DNA of 64,000 nucleotides from Prorocentrum cordatum (GCA_963575745.1 CAUYUJ010002080.1:288549-352548), one strand, 5' to 3'; counted from the stretch's first letter, positions 31,444-43,094 are shown. Notes: generated by a model from the sequence alone, not told the origin. Translations and numbers: made by a program.

Positions 31444-33024
31444 CTTAAGAGGATCCAGTGGAAGATGATTGATTGGGTCTCCTTGGAAAACGATTTCGGG
31501 GAGAAGTTAGTTTTGACGGAGGTTAGTCCTGGGCTCCTGAAGATATTGTTGCGTCAAGCTGTCCTTCGGAGTCTGGAGCGAGTTGCTGCCCAAAAATCGG
31601 TCCTGGAGGTCCCTCGCCTGTGCTACGATGTGCTCAAGCGGTCCCTGCACTCTAGCAAGGTTTCACCATCTGGCAAGGCGGCGATCCGTGTGATCGGCTG
31701 CGACGCCAGTTGGACCCGAGTTCGTGCGCGTTGCCTCGGTTACCAGTTGGAGTCGGTGGAGTGTCCTCTGTGCGGTCAAGGGCCAGACACGCTGCTCCAC
31801 AGATTTTGGCGTTGCTCGGCATGTGCCGAAGAGCGTGCAGAGATTGTATCAGACGAGTGCCAGAAGCTAGTTGACGACATGGACAGCGAAAACCCCCAAG
31901 ACCTACTCCTACTTACCCGCGGTATCTTTCCACACCCAGGGGACTATTGGCCGAGGCCAGACAAGGAGTGTAAGACCGTGTGGCAATGGGAGGAGGATGT
32001 CACGGAGGAGGACGGCATGGTGAGGGGGGAACTGTTCTTGGACGGGAGCTGCACCAGGTGTATCGTGCCAGAGCTTAACAGGGCGGCCTGGGGTCTTGCG
32101 ATTTTCGATCGGGCTTTCAGATTCCTAGGCAGAGTTTTCGGCACGGTTTATGCGGGGCTCCCCCAAACCTCGCAAGCTGGGGAGTTTGCCGCTTTTGGTT
32201 GTTCTAGCCAAGTCGTGGAAGGTGACTGTGATATGTACACGGACTGTGCCAACGTTCATGTACAGGCCAACCGACCCCTGGGTGAGCAGCTACACTACCA
32301 GAGGCCCTATGCGGGGCTTTTGTTGCACAGTCAGAGAGTGTCACACCACATAAAATCAGTGAAGAAAGTCAAGGCCCACCTCTCTCTCGAAGAAGAGGGT
32401 GTGCCTGAGGGAGAGATGCAGCTTCGGAGAGGGAATTTCCAAGCCGATGAGGCCGCGAAAGCTGGGGTGCGTCTGCATGACGAGCCCACGGCCGAGCAGT
32501 CCCAGGCCCTCGAAGAGACGCTGCTCGTGGCCAAAACTGTGTGCAGACTGGCCGCGGCTCTCCTGTTTAAGTGGCCGAGGCTCGATTTGAAAGAAGTGGT
32601 GTTTCAAGCCCCTGTTGGGCGGGCCCGAGAAGGGCACCCTGTCCGCCCTTTGCACGTTTGGGAATTTGTGGCAGGCCGCTGGCGATGCAATATCTGTCTC
32701 AAGGCCTCTCGGTCTCAGCTCCGCCCCCCGCCCAGAGGATGCTCGGGCAAACGCGGGGACTGGGATTTTGGGGAGATGGAGAGGAACGGCCATTTCGTGG
32801 TCGGCCTGCCGTGCGACAACGGTGAAGTGTTGCACATTTGTACCCACTGCGCCTCTTTTGTCGGTCCTGGGTCTCTAAAGAAGTCCAACCTCTTTGGGAG
32901 GTGTGACCGCAAGATGTCGACACAAAAGAAGTGTCTTTGGCGCAGGTTGCTTCGAGGTCTTTACCCCAGCTACAGCTCGAGTCTGAGGGTCGACCCCGAA
33001 GGTATTCAAGACCTCACCGTGTGA
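31444..33024 (+). CDS. LINE B ORF2 3' part: zinc motif, RNase H, Cys-rich tail (5'-truncated)
   Basis: About 527 codons remain open to TGA 33022-33024. A zinc-binding block CPLCGQGPDTLLHRFWRC (about 31771-31824) is followed by an RNase H domain. Its catalytic acidic residues are present: Asp in ELFLDGSC, Glu in SQAGEFAAF, Asp in MYTDCANV, and Asp in GNFQADEAAK. A His is in KKVKAHLS. The tail has paired Cys motifs CNIC (about 32688-32699) and CTHC (about 32839-32850). RNase H removes RNA from the cDNA hybrid. No endonuclease or RT precedes it, so the copy looks 5'-truncated, as expected of incomplete target-primed reverse transcription. The upstream frame is open to 31174, but family-like sequence starts only about 31444. 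Confidence 0.8.
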   Translation, partial: LKRIQWKMIDWVSLENDFGEKLVLTEVSPGLLKILLRQAVLRSLERVAAQKSVLEVPRLCYDVLKRSLHSSKVSPSGKAAIRVIGCDASWTRVRARCLGYQLESVECPLCGQGPDTLLHRFWRCSACAEERAEIVSDECQKLVDDMDSENPQDLLLLTRGIFPHPGDYWPRPDKECKTVWQWEEDVTEEDGMVRGELFLDGSCTRCIVPELNRAAWGLAIFDRAFRFLGRVFGTVYAGLPQTSQAGEFAAFGCSSQVVEGDCDMYTDCANVHVQANRPLGEQLHYQRPYAGLLLHSQRVSHHIKSVKKVKAHLSLEEEGVPEGEMQLRRGNFQADEAAKAGVRLHDEPTAEQSQALEETLLVAKTVCRLAAALLFKWPRLDLKEVVFQAPVGRAREGHPVRPLHVWEFVAGRWRCNICLKASRSQLRPPPRGCSGKRGDWDFGEMERNGHFVVGLPCDNGEVLHICTHCASFVGPGSLKKSNLFGRCDRKMSTQKKCLWRRLLRGLYPSYSSSLRVDPEGIQDLTV

Positions 33025-33028
33025 GGCG

Positions 33029-33050
33029 GATTTAAATTGCGATTTAAATC
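33029..33050. repeat. AT-rich palindrome after LINE B stop
   Basis: GATTTAAAT and ATTTAAATC face each other across TGCG, five bases after the LINE B stop codon. It may belong to the 3' UTR of the element. Confidence 0.7.
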
Positions 33051-33240
33051 ACTACAGTCCAGTCTCGCTGGTGGCAGTCTTGGATGTGGATGTTGAAAAT
33101 ATGCCAGGAGCGGGGCCGTGGTCGCGCCGCGGGCGGCCGCGCTATGGTCATGACGTCTTGGAGCCGCCGTGGGCCTCCACCACCCTCCGCCCGCGCCCCG
33201 CCAGGCGGCCTGGCGGACTTGCTGCAACCGCGCTGCTGAT

Positions 33241-34279
33241 GCGCATTGTGGAATGGAACCCGCTGAGCCTGTCTGACCGCGACAGGGAACTGGAGATAGC
33301 CTACGAGTATAACTCCGCGGACGCGATCATACTGATCGGCACGCAGAAGAGAAGCGAGACCCCGTAGCTACACAGTCGAGGACATCCCGCACTTCAGGGC
33401 TGTTCATTTCGGTTGGACAAACAAGGCGAGGCTCGGCAACAAATCGTGTGGCAGATCGACCTTCCTTAACAAAGGAAGGCACTACCAGGAGCAATCATAT
33501 CATCCGCATATGGAGCCCGCAGATGGCGTTGCAGGGACTAACGGGCGCTTTCTGGATATGCAGCAAGACATACGACATCACAGTGGTTGGCTTATATTTC
33601 TGCCCGAAGAGCCGCGACGGACGAAAACAACATCGCATCGCGAACACGGCCCAAGCGTTGGAGGACTTCACAACATCACTCTTGTCGGCACTACCTGGTC
33701 GCATTGCCCCTTACCATCGGAGTGGGCGCGAACGACGGCATAGGCATGATTGGAGCACCCACGGGCTTACAGGATGTGGATAGCGACAGTGTCGACAAGC
33801 ACGCGAAGCAGCTGCAGCATTGCTCTGGCACGAAATTGCGGAACACAGCAGAGAATAACGATTTGGTGGTTCTGGAATTGGTTAACCTTTTGTGGCCCTA
33901 GCTTCTACGGGATGCACCAGAAGGGAAGACGCACGTCTCTTGGATCGGCCACATTCTTACCCCACGCACGGTGATGGAACGAGTCACAAAGTTCGGACAA
34001 GCGTGCCACTCTATGAGACGCTTCCCTGCGATACCAGATCTGAAGCTCAGAGACCACAGGGCGTACACTATGGACATCAGCGCTGACATGGGTTATTCGA
34101 CAGCGCCACCTTTTCCGCGCTGGGACTGCGCCAAGATGGTTGAAGCACTGAAGAGCGAGCAAGCGGCAACCCCACTCCGAGAAGCCATCGAACGAGTACT
34201 GGGTGCACGCGTGGAAGAGGCTGACTACAACGACATACAGGGCATGCTGGCCGCGTACGGCTCTATGAAGGGGGCATAG
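33241..34279 (+). pseudogene. LINE C endonuclease domain, broken
   Basis: MRIVEWNPLSLSDRDRELEI with ADAIILIGTQKRSETP opens the domain to a TAG at 33365-33367. KTYDITVVGLYFCPKSRDG (about 33564-33620) and a GVGANDGIGM segment (about 33720-33750) follow in other frames. SWIGHILTPRTVMERVTKFG then LKLRDHRAYTMDISADMGY (about 33930-34095) is the end of the fold. The final catalytic-type His in RDH is kept, but the expected Asp of an R-I-D-H block is Gly. PFPRWDCAKMVEALKSEQ leads into the RT linker, which ends 34277-34279. At least three frame changes are needed to read it. Confidence 0.65.
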
Positions 34280-34880
34280 GTGAACCTGGTCAAGATACTG
34301 CAGGAAGAAGGCCAACAGCCGCACCAGTCCACGGCCAAGGCCGCGCCACGACAATACCCAGACCTGGCAGCGGACCGCGTTAAACTACTACGTCGGAGGG
34401 GAGAAGCTCGCGAGTCCATCACTGAGGACACGGGCGCCATCTTGCAGGTGCATCGCCTCGCGAACCAACGCAAAAGGATGCGAACGCAAAGACTACGGGA
34501 ACTACGGAAATACAAGATCAGCAACGACCCGACGGATTAGATGAAGCACATACACGGGGACAAGCACAAACGTAACGGCGCAGCTGCGCGTTGATAGTTG
34601 GAGGAGGGGTCGGACCAAGTAGGCGGACTTCAAGGTGATAGCAGCATGCACGCCGACAGCAGAACAGTGGGGGACCGACATGGCGAAGCCCGCGAAAAAT
34701 GGAGGCGCGGGCGCACACGAGATCGACGTTTTTGACTTCATCCCGGACGCCAGCAAGGATGACCAACCCAGCCAGCCGACGCACAAGGACTTCGAGGAGG
34801 GAGTAGAGGACTACCAGCCAGAGGATCTGCTTCGCGCTGCGCAGCTGCAAGGGACGACGAGCGCCAGCACCCTGGTCGGT
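34280..34880 (+). pseudogene. LINE C linker region
   Basis: A basic helical segment (AADRVKLLRRRGEARESI, RKRMRTQRLRELRKYKI) runs to TAG 34538-34540, and an acidic segment (HEIDVFDFIPDASKDDQPSQ) at about 34700-34760 continues in another frame. It sits between endonuclease and RT, as in related elements. No enzymatic motif. Confidence 0.55.
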
Positions 34881-34882
34881 TA

Positions 34883-36141
34883 TTGAGGAGATGTGGTCAA
34901 TCTGTTTTCCCGGCCAGGCCGACCGCGACGACGCGCGCCACGGGGCTGGGCGCTGGTGACCCGCTCCAAGATCCACCCCACTCTCGGCATTGGCTGGTAG
35001 GGGTCCTAGCGCGTGCACGGCAGCATCAGCGTCTCGTCGCGCATTGGGGCGCGCCCAAGACCTACCAGGTCAGCAAACATTTCAATACAGAGGGAACGAA
35101 GTTTATGCGCCTGCTGCACGGCCTCTGCCCTTTCGGCAAGCTCTGGGTCCAGGCGGCGCAGCGCAACGGCCGACGAGTGCCTGACTGCGACTGCGGCCAT
35201 CCCCCCCAGCGCTCCAGGACAGGAGCACTGCGCGCCGCAGCATGCCTGAGTTGGAGGACGCGCCACCACCGAGTCTCTACAGTGGATGCCAAACACGACA
35301 TGCAGAACGCCTTTGCATCGGCAAGACGCGCACAACTTGACGGAGCGGCGCGACGACTATACCGCGACAGCGACGTTGAACTACTGCGTCAGCGGCACCG
35401 ACGGGCATGCTTCAAGATAGAGCCGAGGGCGAGATTATGGCGATGAAGAACGCAGAGGGCAACTACATGGGCGACTCCAACGCGGCGGCTGTCTACCCGG
35501 AGGCCTCTACCGTGCCAGCGCGCCATCGGCGGCAGCTCCACCGCGAAAAGTGCCCCAGCGAGCTCCTCGCCAGCTACCCGCTCTCCGACGAGATGGAGGA
35601 TCTGGCATTGCGGGTCTTCGCAGACGACGCGGGCAATGCGCGCCGTGCGATGGGCCCGTTCAACGCGCGCGACGTCATCATGTACTCGCTCGGACCAGAT
35701 GTTCGACGTCGCGCCACGGGGCATCGGGGTTGCGCAGAGCCAAGGCAAGAACGCGGTGCTCCCACGCTACGTTGGCCCAGGAGCGCACGCATGCAACCGC
35801 CGCGCGTTCTGCGACATGATGGACGGCGGCGCCCGTGGCACCATCCTGAAGGAGGCCGCGCTGCCCGGCGCCATCTTCACGCGCAGTGGCATCTTTTGGC
35901 ATGGGATCGAAGCGCGGCGCGCTGCAGCACGCAGGGGGCGGCGCGACATGAAGAAATTTTGGACGGAGGGCAAGCAGTGGTAGATCGAGGAGATCGCGTT
36001 CACGAGCGCGGCGTTGGGCGCCGCCACATCGGGCCTCACCGGACTGGTGCTCCGCAGAGCGCAGCACGACAAGCTGGACCTCTTGCGCCGCAAGTTCGGA
36101 CGAGTACTTCCGGACGGGTCTGCGGTTCGCGTGCCAGTTGA
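34883..36141 (+). pseudogene. LINE C reverse transcriptase, broken
   Basis: Motif A reads DMQNAFAS (35297-35320), motif B MGDSNAAAVY (35467-35496) and motif C FADD (35617-35628), so both catalytic Asp of motif C survive. Motifs A and B are in different frames. Downstream GIGVAQSQGKNAVLPRYVGP and IFWHGIEARRAAARR continue the thumb in a further frame, to TAG at 35981-35983. TGLVLRRAQHDKLDLLRRKF (about 36032-36091) is the next conserved stretch. The shifts make a single active protein impossible from this copy. Confidence 0.7.
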
Positions 36142-36534
36142 CGATGGAAGCGGAGGCGCGCATGAGGTCGCGCGCGCCACCCGCGCCACAGATGGCTCCG
36201 ACTGGGATTGTTTCCGACAGCAGTGGAACTACGGGCGCAACGATTCAGATAATGGCGGGCTCTATCGTGGAAGCCCGACTGGCACAGGCAGCAGATAGCA
36301 GCAGTCTTCGGCGACTTGGAGATGGAGATGGCAAAAGTGCCCGAGAGCGCATGGTTCCCCGCGGCGGCGACGACGCCGCCGATCACAGCTAGATTCAACC
36401 CATGGGCGGTGTAGTTCAGAGAGGACGTCGACTACATTCACGCGACGGAGGAGAGGGCGCAACCCCCCGAGCTGATCGACTGCGACTACACGAGTCTGTT
36501 CGACGTCGAGAGCGACGTCAACGCAGCCTTCAAT

Positions 36535-36891
36535 TTGCTTGAAGCCAGACAGTTTCGCAGCGAGTGGCTGGCCAGAATGCGCGACGCACCGCCGCCGCCA
36601 CTTCCGCCAGGGCCCGAACCTGGCGGGCGCGCGGGCGGAGACTACGAGTGCGAGCTGCGCGACGGCGGCTGTTTACCGTGCCAGAAGCGATTCCGCGCAA
36701 AAAGAGCCCTTCTCGTTCGCCGGCGCCAGGCGGAGGGTGGACAGCACGGGGTTCAAAAGATGACGGAACGGATCACGATGGCGAATCAATGCGTTACCTG
36801 CAGGAGCGCGTTCAAGGATAGACAGACGAAAGTTAGACACCTACAGTACGCATGCGAGTATGGACGATGCCGAGCCGACGCATCACCCTAG
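36535..36891 (+). pseudogene. LINE C C-terminal zinc-finger segment
   Basis: A 118-codon frame ends in QCVTCRSAFKDRQTKVRHL then QYACEYGRCRAD, a Cys-x2-Cys … His … Cys arrangement at about 36787-36873. The same frame has ECELRDGGCLPCQKRFRAKR upstream, a second C-x2-C candidate. Such fingers close the polyprotein of dinoflagellate LINEs and probably bind nucleic acid (inference). The ATG shown is simply the first in the frame. Confidence 0.6.
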
Positions 36892-36900
36892 AACCACCCA

Positions 36901-37980
36901 GTGATTGATCCTCTCGAACGGTTGCGCCCATTGTGTCCTGACCTGGAGCCTCATGAGGGGTTCGAGGGGCTCTGGGCACACCTGGCCACGCGCCCCCCGC
37001 GGCCGCTGCCCGAGTTCAAGTGGGGCATTCCGCTCCCGCCCGCGCGCGACATGGGGGGCCTGTTCGACCAGGTCCCAGAGGCGGCCAAGGACACCACGAT
37101 AGAGTTACGCGCAGGACGAAGGCGTCAACGAGAAGAAGGAGGCGACGCCGAGCAGTCAGAATGCCGTGGCAAGACGCGTGGCCACAAGCAGAACAACCGA
37201 GTGGTGGCGCATGAGGAAATCGACAACCTCGAGAAGATGGGCGTGGAGCAGCTGCGGACTTTAGTGCCAGTACTGACGAAGATGGCGCTCAACCGGGCAT
37301 TGGGAAGCAGGCAAGTGGAGGCTGCCATACTAACGGCGCTCATCATCGGGGCGAACACGGAGCCAGTGGTGAAGGCGCAAGGACGAGCGAAAGCGTGGAT
37401 CGAGAAGGCGCAGGAGATGCGACAGCGCAACTAGGAAGACGAGATCGAGGGGACCCTCAACACGCTCAGCCGCGCTGCCGCGGTAGGCACCATCGAGGGC
37501 CGCGACTCTCGGGGCACGGCGGTAGGACAGAATAACAAGAAGGACCGAGAGGCGTTGAAGACAAAAATCGCAGAGATCACGCCGAATATGGCGGCGGAAA
37601 CCTTCAGTCTGGTCAAGGTGCAGGCGACGCTCAAAGAGACGGAGGCAGGGATCACGATCAACAGGCTCGACATGTTGCAACCGTTGCACGCCGGCTTGGA
37701 GTTGCTGGGAGCCACAGTTAAGCACGGAGTGGCGCCGATGTCGCACTGAGAGAGGATCTTCAATACGTACCTGGGCGACGTCTAGGAGAGTGCGGCACAG
37801 CAGGCCGTGAGGAGCTGGGTCTGACAGCTCAGAGGATGGCGACTGGCATTCGTGCGGATCGACACGCTGGAGGGGAATGCCATCGAGATGAAGCTACAGC
37901 TCCTGAAGAAGCCGTTCACGAAGCTGCTGGCGCTGGGCGCACAGCGGATGAGGGCTGGACGCGCCCCGTGGACGCGGCGC
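36901..37980 (+). pseudogene. LINE C C-terminal extension
   Basis: One frame gives a Pro-rich start (WGIPLPPARDMGGLFDQVPE), an acidic-basic middle, and a helical part (LEKMGVEQLRTLVPVLTKMA; ARAILTALI-like AAILTALIIGANTE) to TAG 37432-37434. The same frame reads on with IEGTLNTLSRAAAVG and LVKVQATLKETEAGITINRL to TGA 37747-37749. A final block, FVRIDTLEGNAIEMKLQLLK with FTKLLALGAQ, lies at about 37850-37950. The repeated continuation past single stops indicates one decayed reading frame. It could instead be ORF1 of another element. Confidence 0.5.
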
Positions 37981-38815
37981 ACGACGCACCGCTGCGCGGC
38001 GCCCAGGCGAACCCTTTCTCCTCCTCGTCTGCGCCTCCCCCCTCGATCCGCCTGGGCGCCGTGGAGCCCGCCCCCCCCCCCCCACACGACCAGGGAAATC
38101 CTGTGCCATTTTCGGAATCTCGGGTGGGGGGATGCGCTTTGCAACTCTACCGCACGTTTAGTTGCCCCTCCCCGGATGCGGCCCAGGGTGCAGAGGTAGT
38201 GGACCCGTCCCCCCTTGCCGATGCGTGCCTGCCGTGTGTGCTGCCGCCCCTCCGTCTCCTCCCCTCTTGCTCCTCGCTGGCTCCTCTCTTTGCGTGCTGC
38301 TGCGCGGTTCCCTGCCTGGCTGGCTTTCTCCTCCTGCCTCCCTCTGCTTGCGGGGGGTCGTGGTCGGTTGGTTGGGGCTGCGAAGCCCTCGGAACCTAGT
38401 GGGTGGGCTGGAGGCCCAAAATCTCGGCTCGCTCGCCCCGAAAGGACTTACTAGTAGCCCTCCTCTTCCTCCGCGCTCCCAGAGGAGGGAACATGTCCCT
38501 GTTGCTGGCTGTCCCTCGTCGCCGCGGCCGGAAGCTCCCAGGGCCGGAGGGGGAGGAGGAGCCGCGCGGCCGCGGCGGGGGCGGGCGCCGCTGGGCCGCC
38601 GCGCGCGCGGAGGCCGGCCCGAGCGACCCGTCGCTGAAGTACCTGCGGGGGCCCGGCGCCCCGAGGGAGCGAGGGTCCCTTCGGCGGCCGCTGCCGCCGC
38701 CGTGTCGCCTCTCTGCTGCTCCTCCCTCCTCCGTCCTCGTGTTCCTTCCTTCCTCCGCCCCCCTCCCTCCTCCAACCTCCCTCCTCTCCCCCTCGTCTGT
38801 CGGAGGAGGGGGGGG
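37981..38815. other. GC-rich spacer, weak exon candidate
   Basis: C-runs and CCT tracts dominate. A 150-bp GC-rich plus-strand segment at about 38490-38670 encodes EAGPSDPSLKYLRGPGAPRE in one frame and could be a first exon, but nothing identifies it. Confidence 0.3.
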
Positions 38816-38819
38816 GTCC

Positions 38820-39530
38820 CTGCGGCGGCCGCTGCCGCCCCCTGTCACCCCCTGTTGAGCGCCACCGGTGGCCCAGAGTCGGCCAATGCTCGGGGCTCAA
38901 TGTTGTGTTCCCCCCCCCCCCCCGGCGAGGATTGACCACAGGCGGGTGCGGTGCGGCCGACACCACCTCCACAAAGAAGAACACGAGCAACACCAGGAAG
39001 ACACGCAGGAGCATCCAGTGGAGCAAAAACCTCGAACCAACCCCATGTCACCGTCATGTGAGTGGGTATCACACGACGAGGTCCACCTCGAGCAGCACGG
39101 AAGCACATGTTGGCGATCCGCGACAGGGGGCAATGCAAACGTGGATCAGCCAGAGCGCCCGATCTTGCAGGATCTTGCAGGTCAGGGCTGCATTGACCCG
39201 GGCTTGGGTGCAGGATCCTGCTGGATCTTGCAGGATCTTGCAAAGCCTGATTGACCGGGATCTGGCTTGACCAACGATCCAGCGGTTTTTAAGTCGCCGA
39301 TCGTTTATGGGTGGACGACCCGATGGGGGAGGCCGTGCTGCACGGCGGCCGCTGTCGCTGTCGTGTCGCCCCCGGTTGAGCGCCGCCGGTGGCCTTGAGT
39401 CGGCCAATACGGAGCGATCTGGCGGTGTAGAAGCCGCCCATCGTTTATGGGTGAACGAGCCGATCGGGGGGGCCGTGCTGCATTGCGGCCGTTGCCGCCG
39501 TCGTGTCGCCCCCCGCCCTCGCCTCTCAGA
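38820..39530. repeat. Three copies of a GGCGGCCGCTG-containing unit
   Basis: GCGGCCGCTG-CG with TGTC-CCCC, TTGAGCGCC-CCGGTGGCC and GAGTCGGCCAAT occurs at about 38822-38888, 39347-39412 and 39480-39525. The second and third share GTCGCC-ATCGTTTATGGGTG upstream (39292, 39430). Between them, 39160-39245, lie 10-bp GATCTTGCAG repeats. Confidence 0.75.
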
Positions 39531-39582
39531 GGAGGGAAAGGTACTGATGCCGTTACCTTTCCCTCGTTTCCCTCGTTTGCCC

Positions 39583-39679
39583 ACGTCGCCACCGTTGGAT
39601 TCGCCTCGAGATCCTGGTCAGAACGCAACCCTGGAGAGGTCGGAAGAGTAGCGGTATCAGTGCTTTTTGGGTTCCCCAG
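39583..39679. repeat. Dispersed repeat, copy 2
   Basis: Same order and orientation as 11371-11463 (ATCCTGGTCAGAAC, GGAGAGGTC, GAGTAGCGGTAT, TTTTGGGTTCCCCAG), again followed by a long CT tract (39725-39880). Confidence 0.7.
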
Positions 39680-41734
39680 TTTCGGAGCTTAGGGATACGA
39701 GAGCACCATGCTTCTCGTTGCGCTGCGCATCTCCCTCTTCTTCCCTCTCTTTCCTCTCCCCTCTCTACCTCCTCTTCCCTCCCCTCTTCCCTCCTCTTCC
39801 TTCTTCCCTCCTTGCTCCCCTTCCCTCCTCTTCCCTCTCCCCCTCTCCCTCCTTCCCTCTCTGTCCCCCCTCGTCTCTCAGAGAGCCCAAAAACGCGTGA
39901 ACACACGTGTTCTGAGGTCCGCGCGGACAGCTTCGACGACCCTGAGATCCTGGTGTCGCAGAAAGATTGGGCTCCGGGCCTTGGCTGTGATTTCTGACGA
40001 TGTTGATTTTTTTTCGTGACGTCGGATCCTCCTCACCTCCTCAATTCCTCCTCCTCCTCCTCCTCTCCTCAATTCCTCCTCTCCTCAATTCCTCCTCCTC
40101 CTCATCTCGTCAATTGCTCCTCCTCCCCACGATGGGGACCTGGAAGAAAGAAGAGGACAAGGAAAGTGACAACCGGGCGAGGGACGACGGTTAGGAGGAG
40201 GAGGCCGAAGTTTGAAGCCACATCGCCCAAGTCGCATTATCCTTGCCATCTGTAGATGCTGCGGCTCTGGCCGGCTTCAGTCAGAGCAGCGTAAGGAGGA
40301 GGAGGAGGAGGAGGAGGAGAAGGGGGGGGGAAGAAGGAGAAGAGGGCCCATGGCTGGGGGAAGGGGGTCCTGAGCATCTTCCGCTGCATTCGGCCCTGCA
40401 GGGGGCCCTTCCTGGGACATTGTGACACACGGGCCGTCAAGCAGCGATTTAGGAGGAAGGGCCGGCCCCAGGGTGGAAGTGGAAGCTTTGGGAGCCAGGG
40501 CCCGTTTCCGCGAGACCCTGTGGCTCATGGCAGGGAGAGGAAGAAGGAAAACGAGGAGGATTGAGGAGCGGTGAGGAAAGACTAGTTGGGAGTTAGGAGG
40601 GACTCGGCTCGGAATCAATCAATCCCTCTTCATCGTTCTCAAGACTTCCCAGGAGTTGCGCCTGGCCTGTCGAGACTAGTGTGTTCGTACGCCGAGACCA
40701 AGGAGTTGTTTGACACCGCCACCACCACTGAGCCGAGCGTCCAGAAGGACGCGTGGGCAGAAGAGTGCGCGATCGGCAGCCCTTCGAAACATATCAAGGA
40801 CAGCATTGCAGAGCGATTGCATCCACACAGGCTCTCGACTATGGTGCGGCCTTTGACAAGGAGTGAGCTACAGCAGGGACCAGCCTAAAATCGAGGATAA
40901 GCCAGTACGCCCAGAATTGACCTGCTGCCTGTCGTAGGCGCTGACCAGGGCGGACAAATCTTGCCCCCCTGCGGCAAACATAAGCAAACAGATCCGAGGG
41001 TGGGGGGGAGGAGCAGGACAAGGAGGAGGAAAGGGGGAAGGATGGAAAGGGGCACCGCTGCTTTTCAATATGAGATAGATTGCGCACCTGACTCACTCAT
41101 TGCGGGTGGGGGTGGCCCCTTTTTCGGCGCCCAAACCATGCCTTTGGAGATCCATCTGTTCTTGGGAGTCCCATACCTGGTGCAGTTTTCGAACCAGATC
41201 GATCTGCGTGATGGCCCCGGGACCCAAAACAGTGCCAAAACGCCAGGTGCGAAAACAAACATCTACGTCAGGGCTTTCAGGATATCCTCTTGCTCCTCTT
41301 CTTCTTTTTTACGTCCCTGCTCCTCCCGCCGCCGCCGCCGCCGCGGCGGCCCGCGGCGGTCCACGCGCAGCAGGACTTCCAGGACGTCGACCTCGGCGGC
41401 GGCCTCTCGGACGAGGAGGCCGAGGCCGAGCCCGAGCTGGACGCCGTGGCGCGGGCGGCCGTGTGGTCCCCACCCCTTTGTGTCGAGCAGTGGCGAAGCG
41501 TCCTGGCCTGCCTGTAGGTCCACCAAGAGGATCTCATGATAACCTTGTGTTGTTTGCACGAAACTTTCTTAGGACATTTCTGGCTGGGTCTGTTTCGTTT
41601 CCATCAATCGGGTAATAGCCTTGTTTTTGATATACAAACAATACTTATTCAAAGAGCCTTCCGTGGTAGGACTACAGGAATGCAGGGACGGTCGGTCCCT
41701 GTTCAACTGTGAGCAGAAGCATTGATTCCCTTCA
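39680..41734. other. Spacer with CT/GGA tracts and two weak exon candidates
   Basis: CT tract 39725-39880; CTC/CTT repeats 40028-40125; GGA 40292-40330. A plus-strand segment at about 40670-40868 encodes YAETKELFDTATTTEPSVQK and HIKDSIAERLHPHRLSTM. Another, at 41369-41460, encodes QDFQDVDLGGGLSDEEAEAE between a pyrimidine-rich CGCAG and a GTGTGG. Both look exon-like but have no recognised family. Confidence 0.3.
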
Positions 41735-41970
41735 TGGCATTCGAGATGTTCGAGATTCGAGGGCATCGAGGTTCGAGTTTCGAGGGTGTTGTCGCAAAGG
41801 AGGGTTTCAATAAACCGGGTCAAGATGCCGGTCCCCGGGCAGTGGGCTCAGAGCTCCGGGGACACCGTGTTGAACAAATCAAGAAGACATCCGAAGTTTG
41901 GGTTCGAGGTTCGAGATTTTCGAATTGCTCCTTCGGTTCTCGGCGGCATCGGTCGAGGGTTCGAAGAAAG
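41735..41970. repeat. TTCGAG-rich short-repeat patch
   Basis: Words TTCGAG, TCGAGG and GGTTCGAG recur irregularly, densest at 41745-41790 and 41895-41965. No gene. 41971-43090 shows no recognised gene apart from a GGA tract at 42525-42660. Confidence 0.5.
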
Positions 41971-43094
41971 GTACAAAAGGACAACATGCAGGAGAGTCCC
42001 ACGGGAAGGACAGGGGAAGACCGCCTGGTTTGGCATTTGTTTCGCCTGAGATTTCATCAAAATTGATTCTAGAATCGCATTCTCGCCTCTATGCTGCCTA
42101 CATTTGTGGTAGCCGCGACCCTGTGCACAAAAAACACTAAGGTATTCATGGCCGTGCTCTCACCCATATCTCCTCTGGCCGACCTCCAGCTCCTCGACTC
42201 CCTTTTGACCTTTGCTGCTCTTAGGGTGTTTTTGTTTCAGAGTAATTTCTTAGACAACGCTGGAATGTGCTGCTAGCACGGCCCTCTGTGGAGCCTTTGA
42301 TGCACATGGTTGCGGATGGGGAAGCGCTGCGGCAATCCCGCCCATCCTTCTGCGCCAATCTCGCCAGGAACTGAATTCAGGACGTATGGTCATCCCCGGT
42401 GATATCAAAGCTCGATTTGGCACGATAAATGTTGCAGGAAGCTGTGGTCCAGGGCTATGGTCTTGAACACTCGCGATGTAGCATTTTCCGCAACGTCGGA
42501 TCTTAGAGGATGCAGAGAAGGAAAAGGAGGTAAAGGCGGAAGCGGAGGAGGAGGAGGAGGAATGGTAGATGGAAGAGGAGGAGGAGGAGGCGCAGAAGGA
42601 AGAGGAGCAAAGGGAAGAGGAGAGGGATACATAAAGCAGGATGCATAGGGAGAGGAGGAGAAGAGGGAGGAAGAGGAATCCATGGAATTCATCTTGGTAG
42701 GAACCTTAGTGAAAGCTCAGACCCTAGACCACAGTTCAGGCTCCTGTGGATCGCATCTCATATTGGAGGGAGTCCACCGTGCAGCCGGCTCATATTCTGC
42801 CTCCCTGTTTGACTGGGGCGCGGCGCGCAGCTTTCGGCAAGTTCTACAGGGGTTGTCATCCAGAAAATCCCAGTGCAAGTCCCACAGGAGGAGCAAAGCA
42901 GCACACCTCGATAATCACACCATGAGGGCGTCCGAGGGATCACAAAATTTGGCGCTCGGATGATGGCCCCCTCCAGCTCTGAGGGTGGGTACACGGCACG
43001 CTCCCAGCAGACGACCCAACCCCGCCCACAGGACCCAGTTCCGCGGCCCCACGAGAAACGTCGGGCCCGTTTTTATCCAGGTCGTCGTTTTCTG

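Larger units (their letters stand above)
33060..37980 (+). mobile_element. Decayed LINE retrotransposon, family C
   Basis: Endonuclease (33.24-34.28 kb), linker, RT (34.9-36.0 kb), a C-terminal zinc finger (36.8 kb) and a long C-terminal extension (to about 37.98 kb) lie in order on the plus strand, split among frames by many indels and stops. The wording of the domains differs from families A and B. No ORF1 was recognised upstream. It starts within about 40 bp of the end of the LINE B fragment, so the two insertions are nearly abutting. Confidence 0.75.
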
